From the NCBI GenBank assembly GCA_022822265.1, contig JAJECA010000050.1, positions 1 through 64,000 of the forward strand: a DNA stretch of 64,000 bases, given 5' to 3'. Under the pieces are notes generated by a model, which worked only from the letters and a program-made list of their open reading frames with translations, was not told the origin of the DNA and ran no database searches. Source of the DNA: Acidimicrobiia bacterium (GTDB lineage Bacteria > Actinomycetota > Acidimicrobiia > Acidimicrobiales > Bin134). This document shows positions 16,985 to 24,849 of the stretch, one piece after another. Position 1 is the stretch's first letter, and the number at the start of each line of letters is the position of its first letter. A program made the translations under genes and the position numbers.

Positions 16985-18529
16985 TCAGTGCTGGCTGTAG
17001 CAGATCTCCACGATGGCCGGCTCAGTTACCTCGTCACCCTCCAGCTCGCCGATGATCCGGCCTTCGCTCAGTACCAGCACCCGATGGCACACGCCGACCA
17101 GCTCGGAGAATTCCGAGGAGATGAACACCACCGCCTTACCCTCGGCGGCCAGCTCCTCCATGATGTCGTAGATCTCCTCTTTGCCGTCCACATCCACCCC
17201 GATGGTGGGCTCATCGAAGATCAACACATCGGACCCCTGCTCAAGCCATTTGGCGATTACCACCTTCTGCTGGTTCCCGCCCGACAGCAGGCGGACCAAT
17301 TGGCGGTCGTGGGGGGTGGCGATGCTCAACCGGCCAATACGGCGGTCGGCCGCCTGCTTCTCCGACCGCGGCAATGGGGCCGGCACCCGCGGGCGCACCC
17401 GGTGGCGATCCAATGAAGCCAGCGTGATGTTGTTGCGCACGCTGAAGTCCATGATGTTGCCCTGGGTTTTGCGGTCTTCGGGCAAGAGGGCCAAACCGGC
17501 TGCCATGGACTCTGCCGGATGGTTGTCCCTGATCTCCTGCCCGTGGACCCGAACACTGCCCTCTCGACGGTGATCAGCTCCGAACACCGCCCGGACCATC
17601 TCAGTGCGACCGCTGCCCATCAGCCCGCCCAAGCCCAGGATCTCTCCCTCGCGCACATCGAAGGAGCAGTCGTGCACGCCAGTGTCAGCACTCACCCCGT
17701 CAACGTCCAACACCACCTCGGTGTCGGGACGGCCGCCTACTCTCCGGCTGGCCCTCCGTTCAGTGGCCGTTTGGGCGTGCTCATGGCCGGTGATGTGGGA
17801 AATCAGCGAAGATCGGTTCAGCGATGCGGTGGGCTCGTCGGCCACCAACTGCCCGTTGCGCATCACGATCACCCGCTCGGTGAGCTCGAATATCTCCTCG
17901 AGGCGGTGCGACACATACACCACGGTTATGCCGTCGTCTCGCAAGCGGCGGACGACCGCAAATAGGTGCTCGATCTCCTCATCAGTCAGCGACGCGCTGG
18001 GTTCATCCAGCACCAGAAGCTGCGCCTGCTGGGCCAATCCTCGGGCAATCATCACCAGCCGCTGCTTGGCCACGCTCAACTCCCCCACCGGCTCGCGGGG
18101 ATCAATGTCTGCCTCTAGCCGGACCATGGGATCGGCGGCCCGGCGGTACAGTTCGGCCCAGTCCACGAACAGGCCCATTTTGCGGGGATAGCCCAGACCC
18201 ATCATCACGTTCTCGGCTACCGACAGATCGCCCACATCCTGCAAGTCCTGGTGGACGAAGGCCAGCCCGGCGTCGGTGGCGTCATGGGGGCGGTGCAACT
18301 CCAGCGATTCGCCGTTCAGCCGCAAGTGGCCTTCATCGGCGTGCTCCGCGCCCGCAATGATCTTGATCAGCGTGCTCTTGCCCGCCCCGTTCTTGCCCAC
18401 CAGTCCGACGATCTGTCCGGCCTCCAGCGACAGCGACACATCGTCCACCGCCAGAACCCCGGGGTAGCGCTTGGTTACGCCGGAAACCTCAAGCAACGGC
18501 GACGAGGCTGCCGGTGCGGTCGCCGTCAT
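16985..18529 (-). CDS. Sugar-type ABC transporter ATP-binding protein (RbsA/MglA-like)
   Basis: 514 residues with two tandem ABC domains, as in the ribose and galactose importers. Domain 1 has the P-loop GKNGAGKST at 45-53 and the switch region LVLDEPSASLT. Domain 2 has a degenerate P-loop (GLMGSGRTE) but a good signature LSGGNQQK and IFDEPTIGVD. The start ATG 18529 overlaps the permease stop as ATGA. Domain 1 has SVAKQR where LSGGQ is expected, common in this family. It energises the importer formed with the upstream permease and binding protein. Confidence 0.93.
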   Translation of the reverse strand: MTATAPAASSPLLEVSGVTKRYPGVLAVDDVSLSLEAGQIVGLVGKNGAGKSTLIKIIAGAEHADEGHLRLNGESLELHRPHDATDAGLAFVHQDLQDVGDLSVAENVMMGLGYPRKMGLFVDWAELYRRAADPMVRLEADIDPREPVGELSVAKQRLVMIARGLAQQAQLLVLDEPSASLTDEEIEHLFAVVRRLRDDGITVVYVSHRLEEIFELTERVIVMRNGQLVADEPTASLNRSSLISHITGHEHAQTATERRASRRVGGRPDTEVVLDVDGVSADTGVHDCSFDVREGEILGLGGLMGSGRTEMVRAVFGADHRREGSVRVHGQEIRDNHPAESMAAGLALLPEDRKTQGNIMDFSVRNNITLASLDRHRVRPRVPAPLPRSEKQAADRRIGRLSIATPHDRQLVRLLSGGNQQKVVIAKWLEQGSDVLIFDEPTIGVDVDGKEEIYDIMEELAAEGKAVVFISSEFSELVGVCHRVLVLSEGRIIGELEGDEVTEPAIVEICYSQH

Positions 18530-19554
18530 CGGCGCCGCGCTCCCAGCGCGGTGAGCAGCATGGCCAGCACCAAGATAGAGCCACGCGAGATATCCAGGAT
18601 GTCGCGGTCATAACCCAAGATAGTGAGGCCCGATTGAACAGCCTGCAAGAAAATCACCCCGAGCACGGTGCCCGGCACGTTGAACAGACCCTTGCGGGAT
18701 GCGGCAGCTCCCAAGAAGGCGGCTGCATAGGCTGAAAGCAGGAGCGAGATGCCCACTCGGGGAATCGAGGATGCCGTTCGAGCCGTCTGCGATACCGCGG
18801 CGATTACGGCCGCGAAGCCGACGATCACAAATCCCAGAGCTCGCAAGGCTTTGACGTTGATTCCCGAAAGCCGAGCTGCTTCCGGGTTGCCGCCGATGGC
18901 ATACATGTACCGCCCCAACTCGGTCTTGGCCATCAACAGCCACAAGATGATGGCCAACCCGGCGGCGATCCACACCGGGGAGGTGAACTCGGTCCACGGT
19001 TCGGGCTTGCCGATTCCGAGGTCCCTATAGAGGTCGGGCATGTCGGCCGCCCCGGTGATGTTTCGGCCGTCGCTGATCATGTATTCCACGCCCAGCAATA
19101 TCAAGAAGGTGGCCAGGGTGGTTATGAACGACGGCATCTCCACATACGACACCAACAGGCCGTTTATGGCCCCGATTCCGAGGCCGAATGCCACCCCGAC
19201 CAGCACCGCCAACCCCCAGGGCCAGTCGTGGTTCACGATCAGCACCACAATCGCGGCGGCGCAAGCCGAGAGAGTTCCGGCGATGGACAAGTCGAAGTCG
19301 CCCATGGCCAGCACCACGGTGAGTCCCAGCGACAGCATGAGCAGGGGCGCAGCCAAGCCGAGCTGCGTGCGCAGGTTGTCGATTTCGATGAAGCGACTGT
19401 CGAGCACCGCGAAGATCACGATGCAGGCAACCAAGGTGATGAAGACCCCGTACGTTGAGATGAATCCCAGTACGTCGAGGCTCATTCGTGAGCCTCTCGA
19501 TTCCGGCGTCGATGACTCTGGCGGTGGTGCTGGGACGGTGTTCGTATCAGCCAT
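18526..19554 (-). CDS. Sugar-type ABC transporter permease (RbsC-like)
   Basis: 342 residues, start ATG 19554 chosen because GGAGGT lies 7 bases before it. A short polar leader of about 25 residues precedes roughly eight to ten hydrophobic segments. The family signature GGNPEAARLSGINV is present, as is the SFITTLATF loop. It forms the channel of the importer with the ATPase at 16985. A strong hairpin (19591-19632) separates it from the binding-protein gene and may lower its expression relative to that gene. Confidence 0.92.
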   Translation of the reverse strand: MADTNTVPAPPPESSTPESRGSRMSLDVLGFISTYGVFITLVACIVIFAVLDSRFIEIDNLRTQLGLAAPLLMLSLGLTVVLAMGDFDLSIAGTLSACAAAIVVLIVNHDWPWGLAVLVGVAFGLGIGAINGLLVSYVEMPSFITTLATFLILLGVEYMISDGRNITGAADMPDLYRDLGIGKPEPWTEFTSPVWIAAGLAIILWLLMAKTELGRYMYAIGGNPEAARLSGINVKALRALGFVIVGFAAVIAAVSQTARTASSIPRVGISLLLSAYAAAFLGAAASRKGLFNVPGTVLGVIFLQAVQSGLTILGYDRDILDISRGSILVLAMLLTALGARRR

Positions 19555-19590
19555 TCGTGTACCTCCGACGAAGAAACTAGCCGCTAGACG

Positions 19591-19632
19591 TGATTGAGCC
19601 GGCGACAGAGGCTCCTGTCGCCGGCTCAATCA
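19591..19632 (-). terminator. 18-bp perfect hairpin after the binding-protein gene
   Basis: TGATTGAGCCGGCGACAG is followed by a 6-base loop and its exact reverse complement. There is no T-tract on the transcribed side. Such a stable stem between binding protein and permease probably acts as a partial terminator and 3' stabiliser, giving excess binding protein, as known for maltose and similar operons. A second weaker stem (TGCACC-AAC-GGTGCA) lies at 19644-19658. Confidence 0.6.
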
Positions 19633-19669
19633 TCTTGATCACCTGCACCAACGGTGCAAGATCAGTCTT

Positions 19670-20854
19670 CTAGCCGCAGCTGGCGATCCCGCTGAACTGC
19701 GAGCACCACTTGTTGCGGAAGTACTCCTCATAATCGCCGGGGGGATCTGGGGCGGGAACTTCGGTGCTGTCGGCGGGCATCGCATTCACGGTGTCGATGG
19801 TGACCACCTGGCGCACTGAGAAGTTCCGGCCGTCATAGTCCGGGGCCCGTTCCTGGCTCGGATGGGTTCCGAATGCCAGCAGCTCGGCCACGGCGTCCAC
19901 CTGGGCCCAGCTCTGCCACTCCAGCTTCTCGTCCACCGCGGCATCAACCCGGCCAGTCCGGATGTCGTTGACGGTGGTCGGGTTGGCGTAGAACGTCAGC
20001 AGTTGCGGGCGATCAGGATCGTCGGCTTCGTACAGGGCGCCAATCGCTTGGGCAGCGCCGATAGAGGCCACCGAGAAGTTGATCCACACCGCGTCGATGT
20101 CCTCGAACTGCTGGAGCTTGGTGGTCACGTCGGCCTCGGTGCCGGCCACCAGGTCGGCAAAGTCGCCTTCCCACTGGTCGACGATCTCGATGTTGTTGCC
20201 ATCGATGACCGAGTTCAGGCCGGTGATGCGCTTGTCGCTCCAGGCAGTCGGAACCGACTGCACGATGATGCGAGCACCATCGGGGAATTGATCCACCAGG
20301 TAGTTGGCCAACTGCACACCAAGGTCGGTGTCATCGGAGGCGAAGCTGGCGATGTAGAAGTCGCGGGGCTCCACCTCGCCGCCAGCCGAAAGCACCGGGA
20401 TGCCCTCTGCTTCGGCCCGCTCCAACACGTCGGTGATGAATGCCTCGGGAATGCCGTCGGTGAGCATCACGTCGATGTCGGCGTCAAGCAGCTGGTTGCC
20501 GCAGACCGGCATTTGCGCCGGGTCGCCGGCAGCATCGCAGGTCTCATAGCCCCAGCCGAGGAAGTCCACCGCTTCTTTCGCGGCGTCTTCAATGCGCTTG
20601 CCGGCCTCATCAGCGTAAATCCACTGGAGATACCCGATTGTGATGTCGGGCAGCTCCGGAGCCATCTCCTCAGTGGGCTCGGGCTCAGGGGCCGGAGCCT
20701 CAGTGGGCGCCTCGGTTGGTGCCGGGGCCGGTGCCTCGGTGGCCGGGGCGGGCGCTGGCTCATCAGCAACGTCGTCGTCATCGTTGCCGCACGCGGCAGC
20801 AATCAACGTCAATGCCAGAAGTGCTGCCAGCAGCTTCCACAAAGAGCGTTTCAT
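19670..20854 (-). CDS. Sugar-type ABC substrate-binding lipoprotein
   Basis: 394 residues. The signal peptide ends LIAAAC with lipidation at Cys22. A spacer of about 45 residues rich in Ala, Pro, Glu and Thr (about 30-70) is followed by a periplasmic-binding-protein fold of the ribose type (type I), with DITIGYLQW opening it. AGAGGGGAC precedes the ATG. Together with the RbsC- and RbsA-like genes it makes a complete importer. The ligand is unknown: residues do not point to a specific sugar, and the neighbouring catabolic genes suggest other small molecules are possible. Confidence 0.9.
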   Translation of the reverse strand: MKRSLWKLLAALLALTLIAAACGNDDDDVADEPAPAPATEAPAPAPTEAPTEAPAPEPEPTEEMAPELPDITIGYLQWIYADEAGKRIEDAAKEAVDFLGWGYETCDAAGDPAQMPVCGNQLLDADIDVMLTDGIPEAFITDVLERAEAEGIPVLSAGGEVEPRDFYIASFASDDTDLGVQLANYLVDQFPDGARIIVQSVPTAWSDKRITGLNSVIDGNNIEIVDQWEGDFADLVAGTEADVTTKLQQFEDIDAVWINFSVASIGAAQAIGALYEADDPDRPQLLTFYANPTTVNDIRTGRVDAAVDEKLEWQSWAQVDAVAELLAFGTHPSQERAPDYDGRNFSVRQVVTIDTVNAMPADSTEVPAPDPPGDYEEYFRNKWCSQFSGIASCG

Positions 20855-20894
20855 AGTTGTCCCCTCTCTGGACGGTTCAGCATTTGTCCAATGC

Positions 20895-20906
20895 TTGAGG
20901 CCTCAA
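20895..20906. promoter_or_regulatory. Palindromic operator candidate before importer operon
   Basis: TTGAGGCCTCAA is a perfect 12-base palindrome overlapping the downstream edge of the proposed -10 box and covering the expected transcription start of the binding-protein gene, a common position for a repressor site. Confidence 0.4.
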
Positions 20907-20935
20907 TAGTAGGAAACCCGTTTAACCACCACCAA
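20906..20935 (-). promoter_or_regulatory. Promoter candidate for the ABC importer operon
   Basis: Read on the minus strand, TTGGTG (20935-20930) and TACTAT (20911-20906) are separated by 18 bases and could serve as -35 and -10 boxes. The leader to ATG 20854 would be about 45 bases and includes the ribosome site. Confidence 0.4.
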
Positions 20936-20969
20936 AATTCAACATCAATTTCCTAGGTGGCAACCCGTC

Positions 20970-22178
20970 CTAAACCGGATCGAACTCCACATGGAGTTCT
21001 GCCGGAGCCCGAAGGAACACCCCAACCTCCTTGGCCTCAAAGCCGTCGGCCAACCGGAGGTTCTCGGTGCTATCGAGCACCAGATTGAGGGCAGCCTCAA
21101 TCTCCGCCTTGGCCAAGTAAGAACCCACGCAATGATGGCGGCCGAAGCAGAAGGTGGTGTGCTCGGCGTTTGCCGCGAAGGCGCTGGAGGCCGGCAAGTC
21201 CTTGCGGTTGATGTCGAACAGTTCGGGGTCGGTGTGGGTGTACTTGCGCTCGTCCCGGTTGGCCGCCCCAATGATGCCGGTCACCGTGGCCCCGGCGGGA
21301 ATGGTGCCGGTGCCCGACGGCAGCTCGGCTTCCTCGTGGGGCAGGCGCTGGATCCAGTGGGCCGGTGGGCTGTAACGCAGGGTCTCGGCCACGGCCATAG
21401 TCACCATCGACCGGTCGTTGCGCACCTGCTCTAGCTGATCGGGATGCTCTAGCAAGTTCTTGAACAGGCTGGCAATGGCCTTGTCGGTGGTCTCTCCCCC
21501 GGCGGTCAGCAGCAAGCTGGTGAACGACTTGACCTCGATGTCAGAAAGGCCGCTGCCGTCGATCTCGGCGGTGACCAGATTTGACAGCAAATCGCTGCCG
21601 GGGTTGCGGCGGCGCTCGGCAATCACCGGCATCAGGTACTCCTGGAACTCCACCCTGGTCTGCTCACCCTCGGCGATGATGTCCGGGTCCTGGTTGATGT
21701 TCGACACAAAGCGGTTGATCGACTCGTACCAGTCCTGGAACTTGGGGTGGTCCTCATCGGGCAGGCCCAGCATGGCCACGATCACCTTGATGGGCAGATA
21801 CCGCGACAGCCCCTCCACCAGATCGCACTGGCCGTCGGCCAGCCATTGATCGATCATGGATTTGGCCTGGGCCTCGATCATGGGCATGAAATCGGCCTCC
21901 AGCAGCGCACCCCGGAAGAAGGGCGCCACCAGATTGCGGTAGCGGGAGTGTTCGGCCCCGTGCTTGGACAGCAGCGTCGGCCCGTGGGCTGGCTCGATCA
22001 TCCACTCGTACATGTCGGTGCTGAACGCCGGGTTCTTGAAAACGTGCTCTACGTCGGCGTAGCGGCTCACGAACCAAGTATCGGAAGCCTCATCATGAAA
22101 GCACGGGTAATCGTCCCGGTACACCCGGTACACCTCGTAGCGGTCTTCGTCGGAACTGAGCAGATCAGGCGGTGCCAT
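20970..22178 (-). CDS. Cytochrome P450 (paralogue of 3635-4858)
   Basis: 402 residues from ATG 22178. A GTG at 22187 is possible, but a TAGAGT box exactly 7 bases before the ATG points to a leaderless start there. I-helix AGGETT at 226-231, ETLR at 265-268, and FCFGRHHCVG with heme Cys350. It shares the YEW-x-x-EP-x-HG block and LLLTAGGETT with the P450 at 3635, so the two are duplicates that have diverged. It is transcribed just downstream of the thiolase-like operon, with a 54-base gap. Confidence 0.94.
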   Translation of the reverse strand: MAPPDLLSSDEDRYEVYRVYRDDYPCFHDEASDTWFVSRYADVEHVFKNPAFSTDMYEWMIEPAHGPTLLSKHGAEHSRYRNLVAPFFRGALLEADFMPMIEAQAKSMIDQWLADGQCDLVEGLSRYLPIKVIVAMLGLPDEDHPKFQDWYESINRFVSNINQDPDIIAEGEQTRVEFQEYLMPVIAERRRNPGSDLLSNLVTAEIDGSGLSDIEVKSFTSLLLTAGGETTDKAIASLFKNLLEHPDQLEQVRNDRSMVTMAVAETLRYSPPAHWIQRLPHEEAELPSGTGTIPAGATVTGIIGAANRDERKYTHTDPELFDINRKDLPASSAFAANAEHTTFCFGRHHCVGSYLAKAEIEAALNLVLDSTENLRLADGFEAKEVGVFLRAPAELHVEFDPV

Positions 22179-22185
22179 GGCGGGC

Positions 22186-22191
22186 ACTCTA
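22186..22191 (-). promoter_or_regulatory. -10 box of leaderless P450 promoter
   Basis: TAGAGT followed by GCCCGCC and then ATG 22178 gives TANNNT-N7-ATG, with no Shine-Dalgarno sequence. Confidence 0.5.
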
Positions 22192-22232
22192 GCGAGGGGG
22201 AACTCCCCCGTACCGAGAACCGGGTGAGCCGC

Positions 22233-23420
22233 CTACCGGGTGCAGATCACTGAGGAGCCGTGGCCGAACATGCCGTGGTTGATGGAAAGGCCCACTTTGG
22301 CCCCCTCCACCTGACGATGGCCAGCCTCACCTCGGAGTTGCCAGACCATCTCGCACACCTGGGCGATGGCCTGGGCGGGAACGGCCTCGCCGAAGGCGCC
22401 CAGCCCGCCCGAGGGGTTCACCGGGATGCGGCCGCCCAGCGCGGTGTCTCCTGCCCTAAGTAGTTTGGCGGCGTCGCCCCGCTCGCACAGCCCGATGTGC
22501 TCGTACCAGTCGAGTTCATAGGCCGACGACAGGTCGTACACCTCGGCGAAATCCAGGTCTTCGGGCGACACCGAGGCTTCCTCATAGGCCCGGGCCGCGA
22601 TGTTGTCCTTGAAGGTCATGGTTTCGTCGCCCGCCGCGGCCCACGAGTCTGATGCCAGATAGGGCAACTCGATCACGCTGTTGGGATAGGTGGGGCTAAC
22701 GGTGGAAATGCCCGACACCCTCACCGGGTTGTCCACTCCCCGGCTGGCGGCCCATTCCAAGCTGGACACCACTAGCGCCGCGCCCCCATCGGAGGTAGCG
22801 CAGATCTCCAGCAGCCGCAGCGGGTCGGCCACCATCGGGGAGTTGGCGATGTCGTCGACGTCGTATTCCTTTGTGTAGCGGGCGTTGGGATTGAACACCC
22901 CGTGGCGGGAGTTCTTGACCTTGACCGCGGCGAAGTCCTCAGAGGTGTCGCCGTATAGCTCCATACGCCGGCGGGCGTAGAGGGCGAAGTACGTGGGGTT
23001 GGTGGCCCCAACCAAGTGGAATCGGAGCCAGTCGGGGTCTTCGTGGCGCTCCCCGGCGTTGGGGGCGAAGAATCCCTTGGGGGTGGACTCGGCCCCCACC
23101 ACCAGGGCCACATCGCACACCCCGGACAGGATTTGGGCCCGGGCGATGCTCAGCGCGGTGGCCCCTGAGGCGCACGCTGCGTACGAGCTGGCCAGCTGGC
23201 AGCCGGTGAACCCCAGGGCATTGGCGAAGGTGGACGCCGACACATAGCCCGGATAGCCGCAGCGCACGCTGTTGGCCCCGGACACGAACTGGATCTCGTC
23301 CCAGCCCACTTCGGCGTCGGTCAGCGCGTCGCGCGCCGCCTTCTCCCCGTACTCCACGAAGTTGCGGCCCCACTTGCCCCACGGGTGCATCCCCACACCC
23401 AAAATGGCGATGTCATCCAT
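22233..23420 (-). CDS. Thiolase-like protein lacking catalytic histidines (Ltp2-like)
   Basis: 395 residues from ATG 23420, which shares one base with the DUF35 stop (TGATG). The thiolase fold is clear and Cys83 is kept in YAACASGA. But the EVHD motif reads EVYD (Tyr295), and the GHPLGATG loop reads GEAVPAQA, so both active-site histidines are gone. Steroid side-chain aldolase Ltp2, a thiolase-fold enzyme, also uses Tyr in place of His, so a retro-aldol cleavage of a hydroxyacyl-CoA is a reasonable guess. Its partner is the DUF35 protein next upstream. Confidence 0.85.
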   Translation of the reverse strand: MDDIAILGVGMHPWGKWGRNFVEYGEKAARDALTDAEVGWDEIQFVSGANSVRCGYPGYVSASTFANALGFTGCQLASSYAACASGATALSIARAQILSGVCDVALVVGAESTPKGFFAPNAGERHEDPDWLRFHLVGATNPTYFALYARRRMELYGDTSEDFAAVKVKNSRHGVFNPNARYTKEYDVDDIANSPMVADPLRLLEICATSDGGAALVVSSLEWAASRGVDNPVRVSGISTVSPTYPNSVIELPYLASDSWAAAGDETMTFKDNIAARAYEEASVSPEDLDFAEVYDLSSAYELDWYEHIGLCERGDAAKLLRAGDTALGGRIPVNPSGGLGAFGEAVPAQAIAQVCEMVWQLRGEAGHRQVEGAKVGLSINHGMFGHGSSVICTR

Positions 23421-23875
23421 CACTGTTCTCCATTTTCACTCGTACCGACTGGGGCCCACTTCCACACCAAGTAGTCGTGCTCCTCATCGGAGTACAGCAC
23501 ATCGATCACCAACTCCATCTCCATACCCACCGAGAGATCCTCCACCGATACGCCTTCTACCACTTGGCCCAGCACCACCAAATTCTCCTCGGCCAGCCTT
23601 ACCGCGGCAACCACATATGGCTCGAACTCATCGCCGGGAATCACATAGGGCGCAGGCGGAGCGTACTCACCGGTGGTGTACGACCAAAGCTCGCCAGTCC
23701 GGCTGAGCAGCACCTCTTCAATCTCGTCCCCCAAACAAGCCGGATCGGAACCAGCCAGCGACTTAGGGAAAAAGTAGGAACCCCGACTCCGAGCCCGCCC
23801 CCCGATCAACCGAGGCTCGTCAGAGTCGAGCGTAAACAACCCCTCTACCGCGGCCACCTGCGTTCTCGAATTCAC
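23420..23875 (-). CDS. DUF35 OB-fold protein with degenerate zinc ribbon
   Basis: 151 residues from GTG 23875, with TAAGG about 10 bases upstream. The OB-fold part (LWSYTTGEYAPP, then VVLGQVVEG) is typical. The N-terminal region that should hold two Cys pairs reads GGRARSRGSYFFP and DPACLGDE, leaving one Cys, so zinc binding is unlikely. It overlaps and should bind the thiolase-like protein at 22233, as ChsH2 DUF35 binds Ltp2. The paired loss of canonical residues in both partners suggests joint specialisation. Confidence 0.8.
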   Translation of the reverse strand: MNSRTQVAAVEGLFTLDSDEPRLIGGRARSRGSYFFPKSLAGSDPACLGDEIEEVLLSRTGELWSYTTGEYAPPAPYVIPGDEFEPYVVAAVRLAEENLVVLGQVVEGVSVEDLSVGMEMELVIDVLYSDEEHDYLVWKWAPVGTSENGEQ

Positions 23876-23939
23876 ACCAAGACCTTATGGGCTCAACCAC
23901 GCAGAAGGCACCCCCAGAGGGCGGTGGGTGGCGCCGTAG

Positions 23940-23970
23940 GCGGACTTGGCCGCTCCGCCGGCCAAGCCGC
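23940..23970. terminator. GC-rich hairpin between SDR and DUF35 genes
   Basis: GCGG-A-CTTGGCCG, a 6-base loop and CGGCCAAG-CCGC form a 12-bp stem with one bulge, in the 136-base gap after the SDR stop. No T-tract follows on the minus strand; it may still end or pause transcription of the SDR gene. Confidence 0.35.
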
Positions 23971-24011
23971 CGTAGGTGACAGGACCCGCCGCCCGGACGC
24001 GCGCGACACAC

Positions 24012-24773
24012 TTACCGGTTGAGCATTCCGCCGTCGACCACCATGGTGTCGCCCGAAACCCAGCGCGCCTCGTCGCTGCACAGCCACACCGCGGCCTCGG
24101 CCACCTCCACAGGCAACCCCAGGCGGCCGCCGGGCATCATCTGGATGACGGCTTCGGCCATCTCCGGGCTCGACTCCCGCCACGATGCCACCATGGGTGT
24201 GTCGATCATGCCCGGGCAGATGGCATTCACCCGGATGCCCTTGTTGTTGAGCTCGTCGGCGGCGTAGGTGGTCAGTCCCAGCACACCACGCTTGGCCGCG
24301 GTGTAGTGAGGCTGGCCGGGTGCGGGAATGAGCGCCGCCCCCGACGCGGTGTTCACTATGGCTCCTCCGCCCTGGGCCAGCATCTGGATGATCTCGTGTT
24401 TCATGCACAGAAACACCGAGGTCAGGTTCACCGCGATCATCTCATCCCATTGCTCGAGCGTGAGCTCGTGGAATAGTCGGGAAGGATGGGTGATGCCCGC
24501 ATTGTTGAAGGCGTAGTCGAGCTGGCCGAATTCCGACACCACCGAAGCCACCAGGGCGGCCACTTGGTCTTCGTCGGTCACATCCGTGGCGAAGAACTGG
24601 CCCTGGCCTCCTTCGGCCTCCACCAGAGCCACCGTCTCGGCACCGCCCTCCGCGTTGCGGTCGGCCACCGCGACGCTCGCCCCCCTCCGGGCAAACAGCA
24701 CCGCGGCGGCTTGTCCGATCCCGCTGGCCCCACCGGTGACCAGCGCCACCTTGCCTTCCATCGTGTTATTCAT
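24012..24773 (-). CDS. Short-chain dehydrogenase/reductase
   Basis: 253 residues. ATG 24773 is preferred over ATG 24779 because the AAGG site is then 9 rather than 3 bases away. TGGASGIG at 13-20, NNAG at 90-93, Ser144 and YTAAK with Tyr157/Lys161. VADRN after the second strand suggests NAD. It diverges from the uncharacterised gene at 24850; overlapping -10 candidates (TACCTT on this strand, TAAGGT on the other) lie at 24810-24816. It may share the pathway of the thiolase-like operon downstream but is separated from it by a hairpin. Confidence 0.88.
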   Translation of the reverse strand: MNNTMEGKVALVTGGASGIGQAAAVLFARRGASVAVADRNAEGGAETVALVEAEGGQGQFFATDVTDEDQVAALVASVVSEFGQLDYAFNNAGITHPSRLFHELTLEQWDEMIAVNLTSVFLCMKHEIIQMLAQGGGAIVNTASGAALIPAPGQPHYTAAKRGVLGLTTYAADELNNKGIRVNAICPGMIDTPMVASWRESSPEMAEAVIQMMPGGRLGLPVEVAEAAVWLCSDEARWVSGDTMVVDGGMLNR

Positions 24774-24792
24774 GGCCATCTGCCTTCTATTG

Positions 24793-24832
24793 CCGTTGCT
24801 ACGAGGACATAAGGTAGGCCACCGCGCAACGG
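24793..24832. promoter_or_regulatory. Divergent promoter region with 7-base inverted repeats
   Basis: CCGTTGC at 24793-24799 and GCAACGG at 24826-24832 flank two overlapping -10 candidates, TAAGGT (+, 24810-24815) and TACCTT (-, 24811-24816). The arrangement suggests shared control of the SDR and the 24850 gene. Confidence 0.35.
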
Positions 24833-24849
24833 TTACTGAAAGGACGGCA

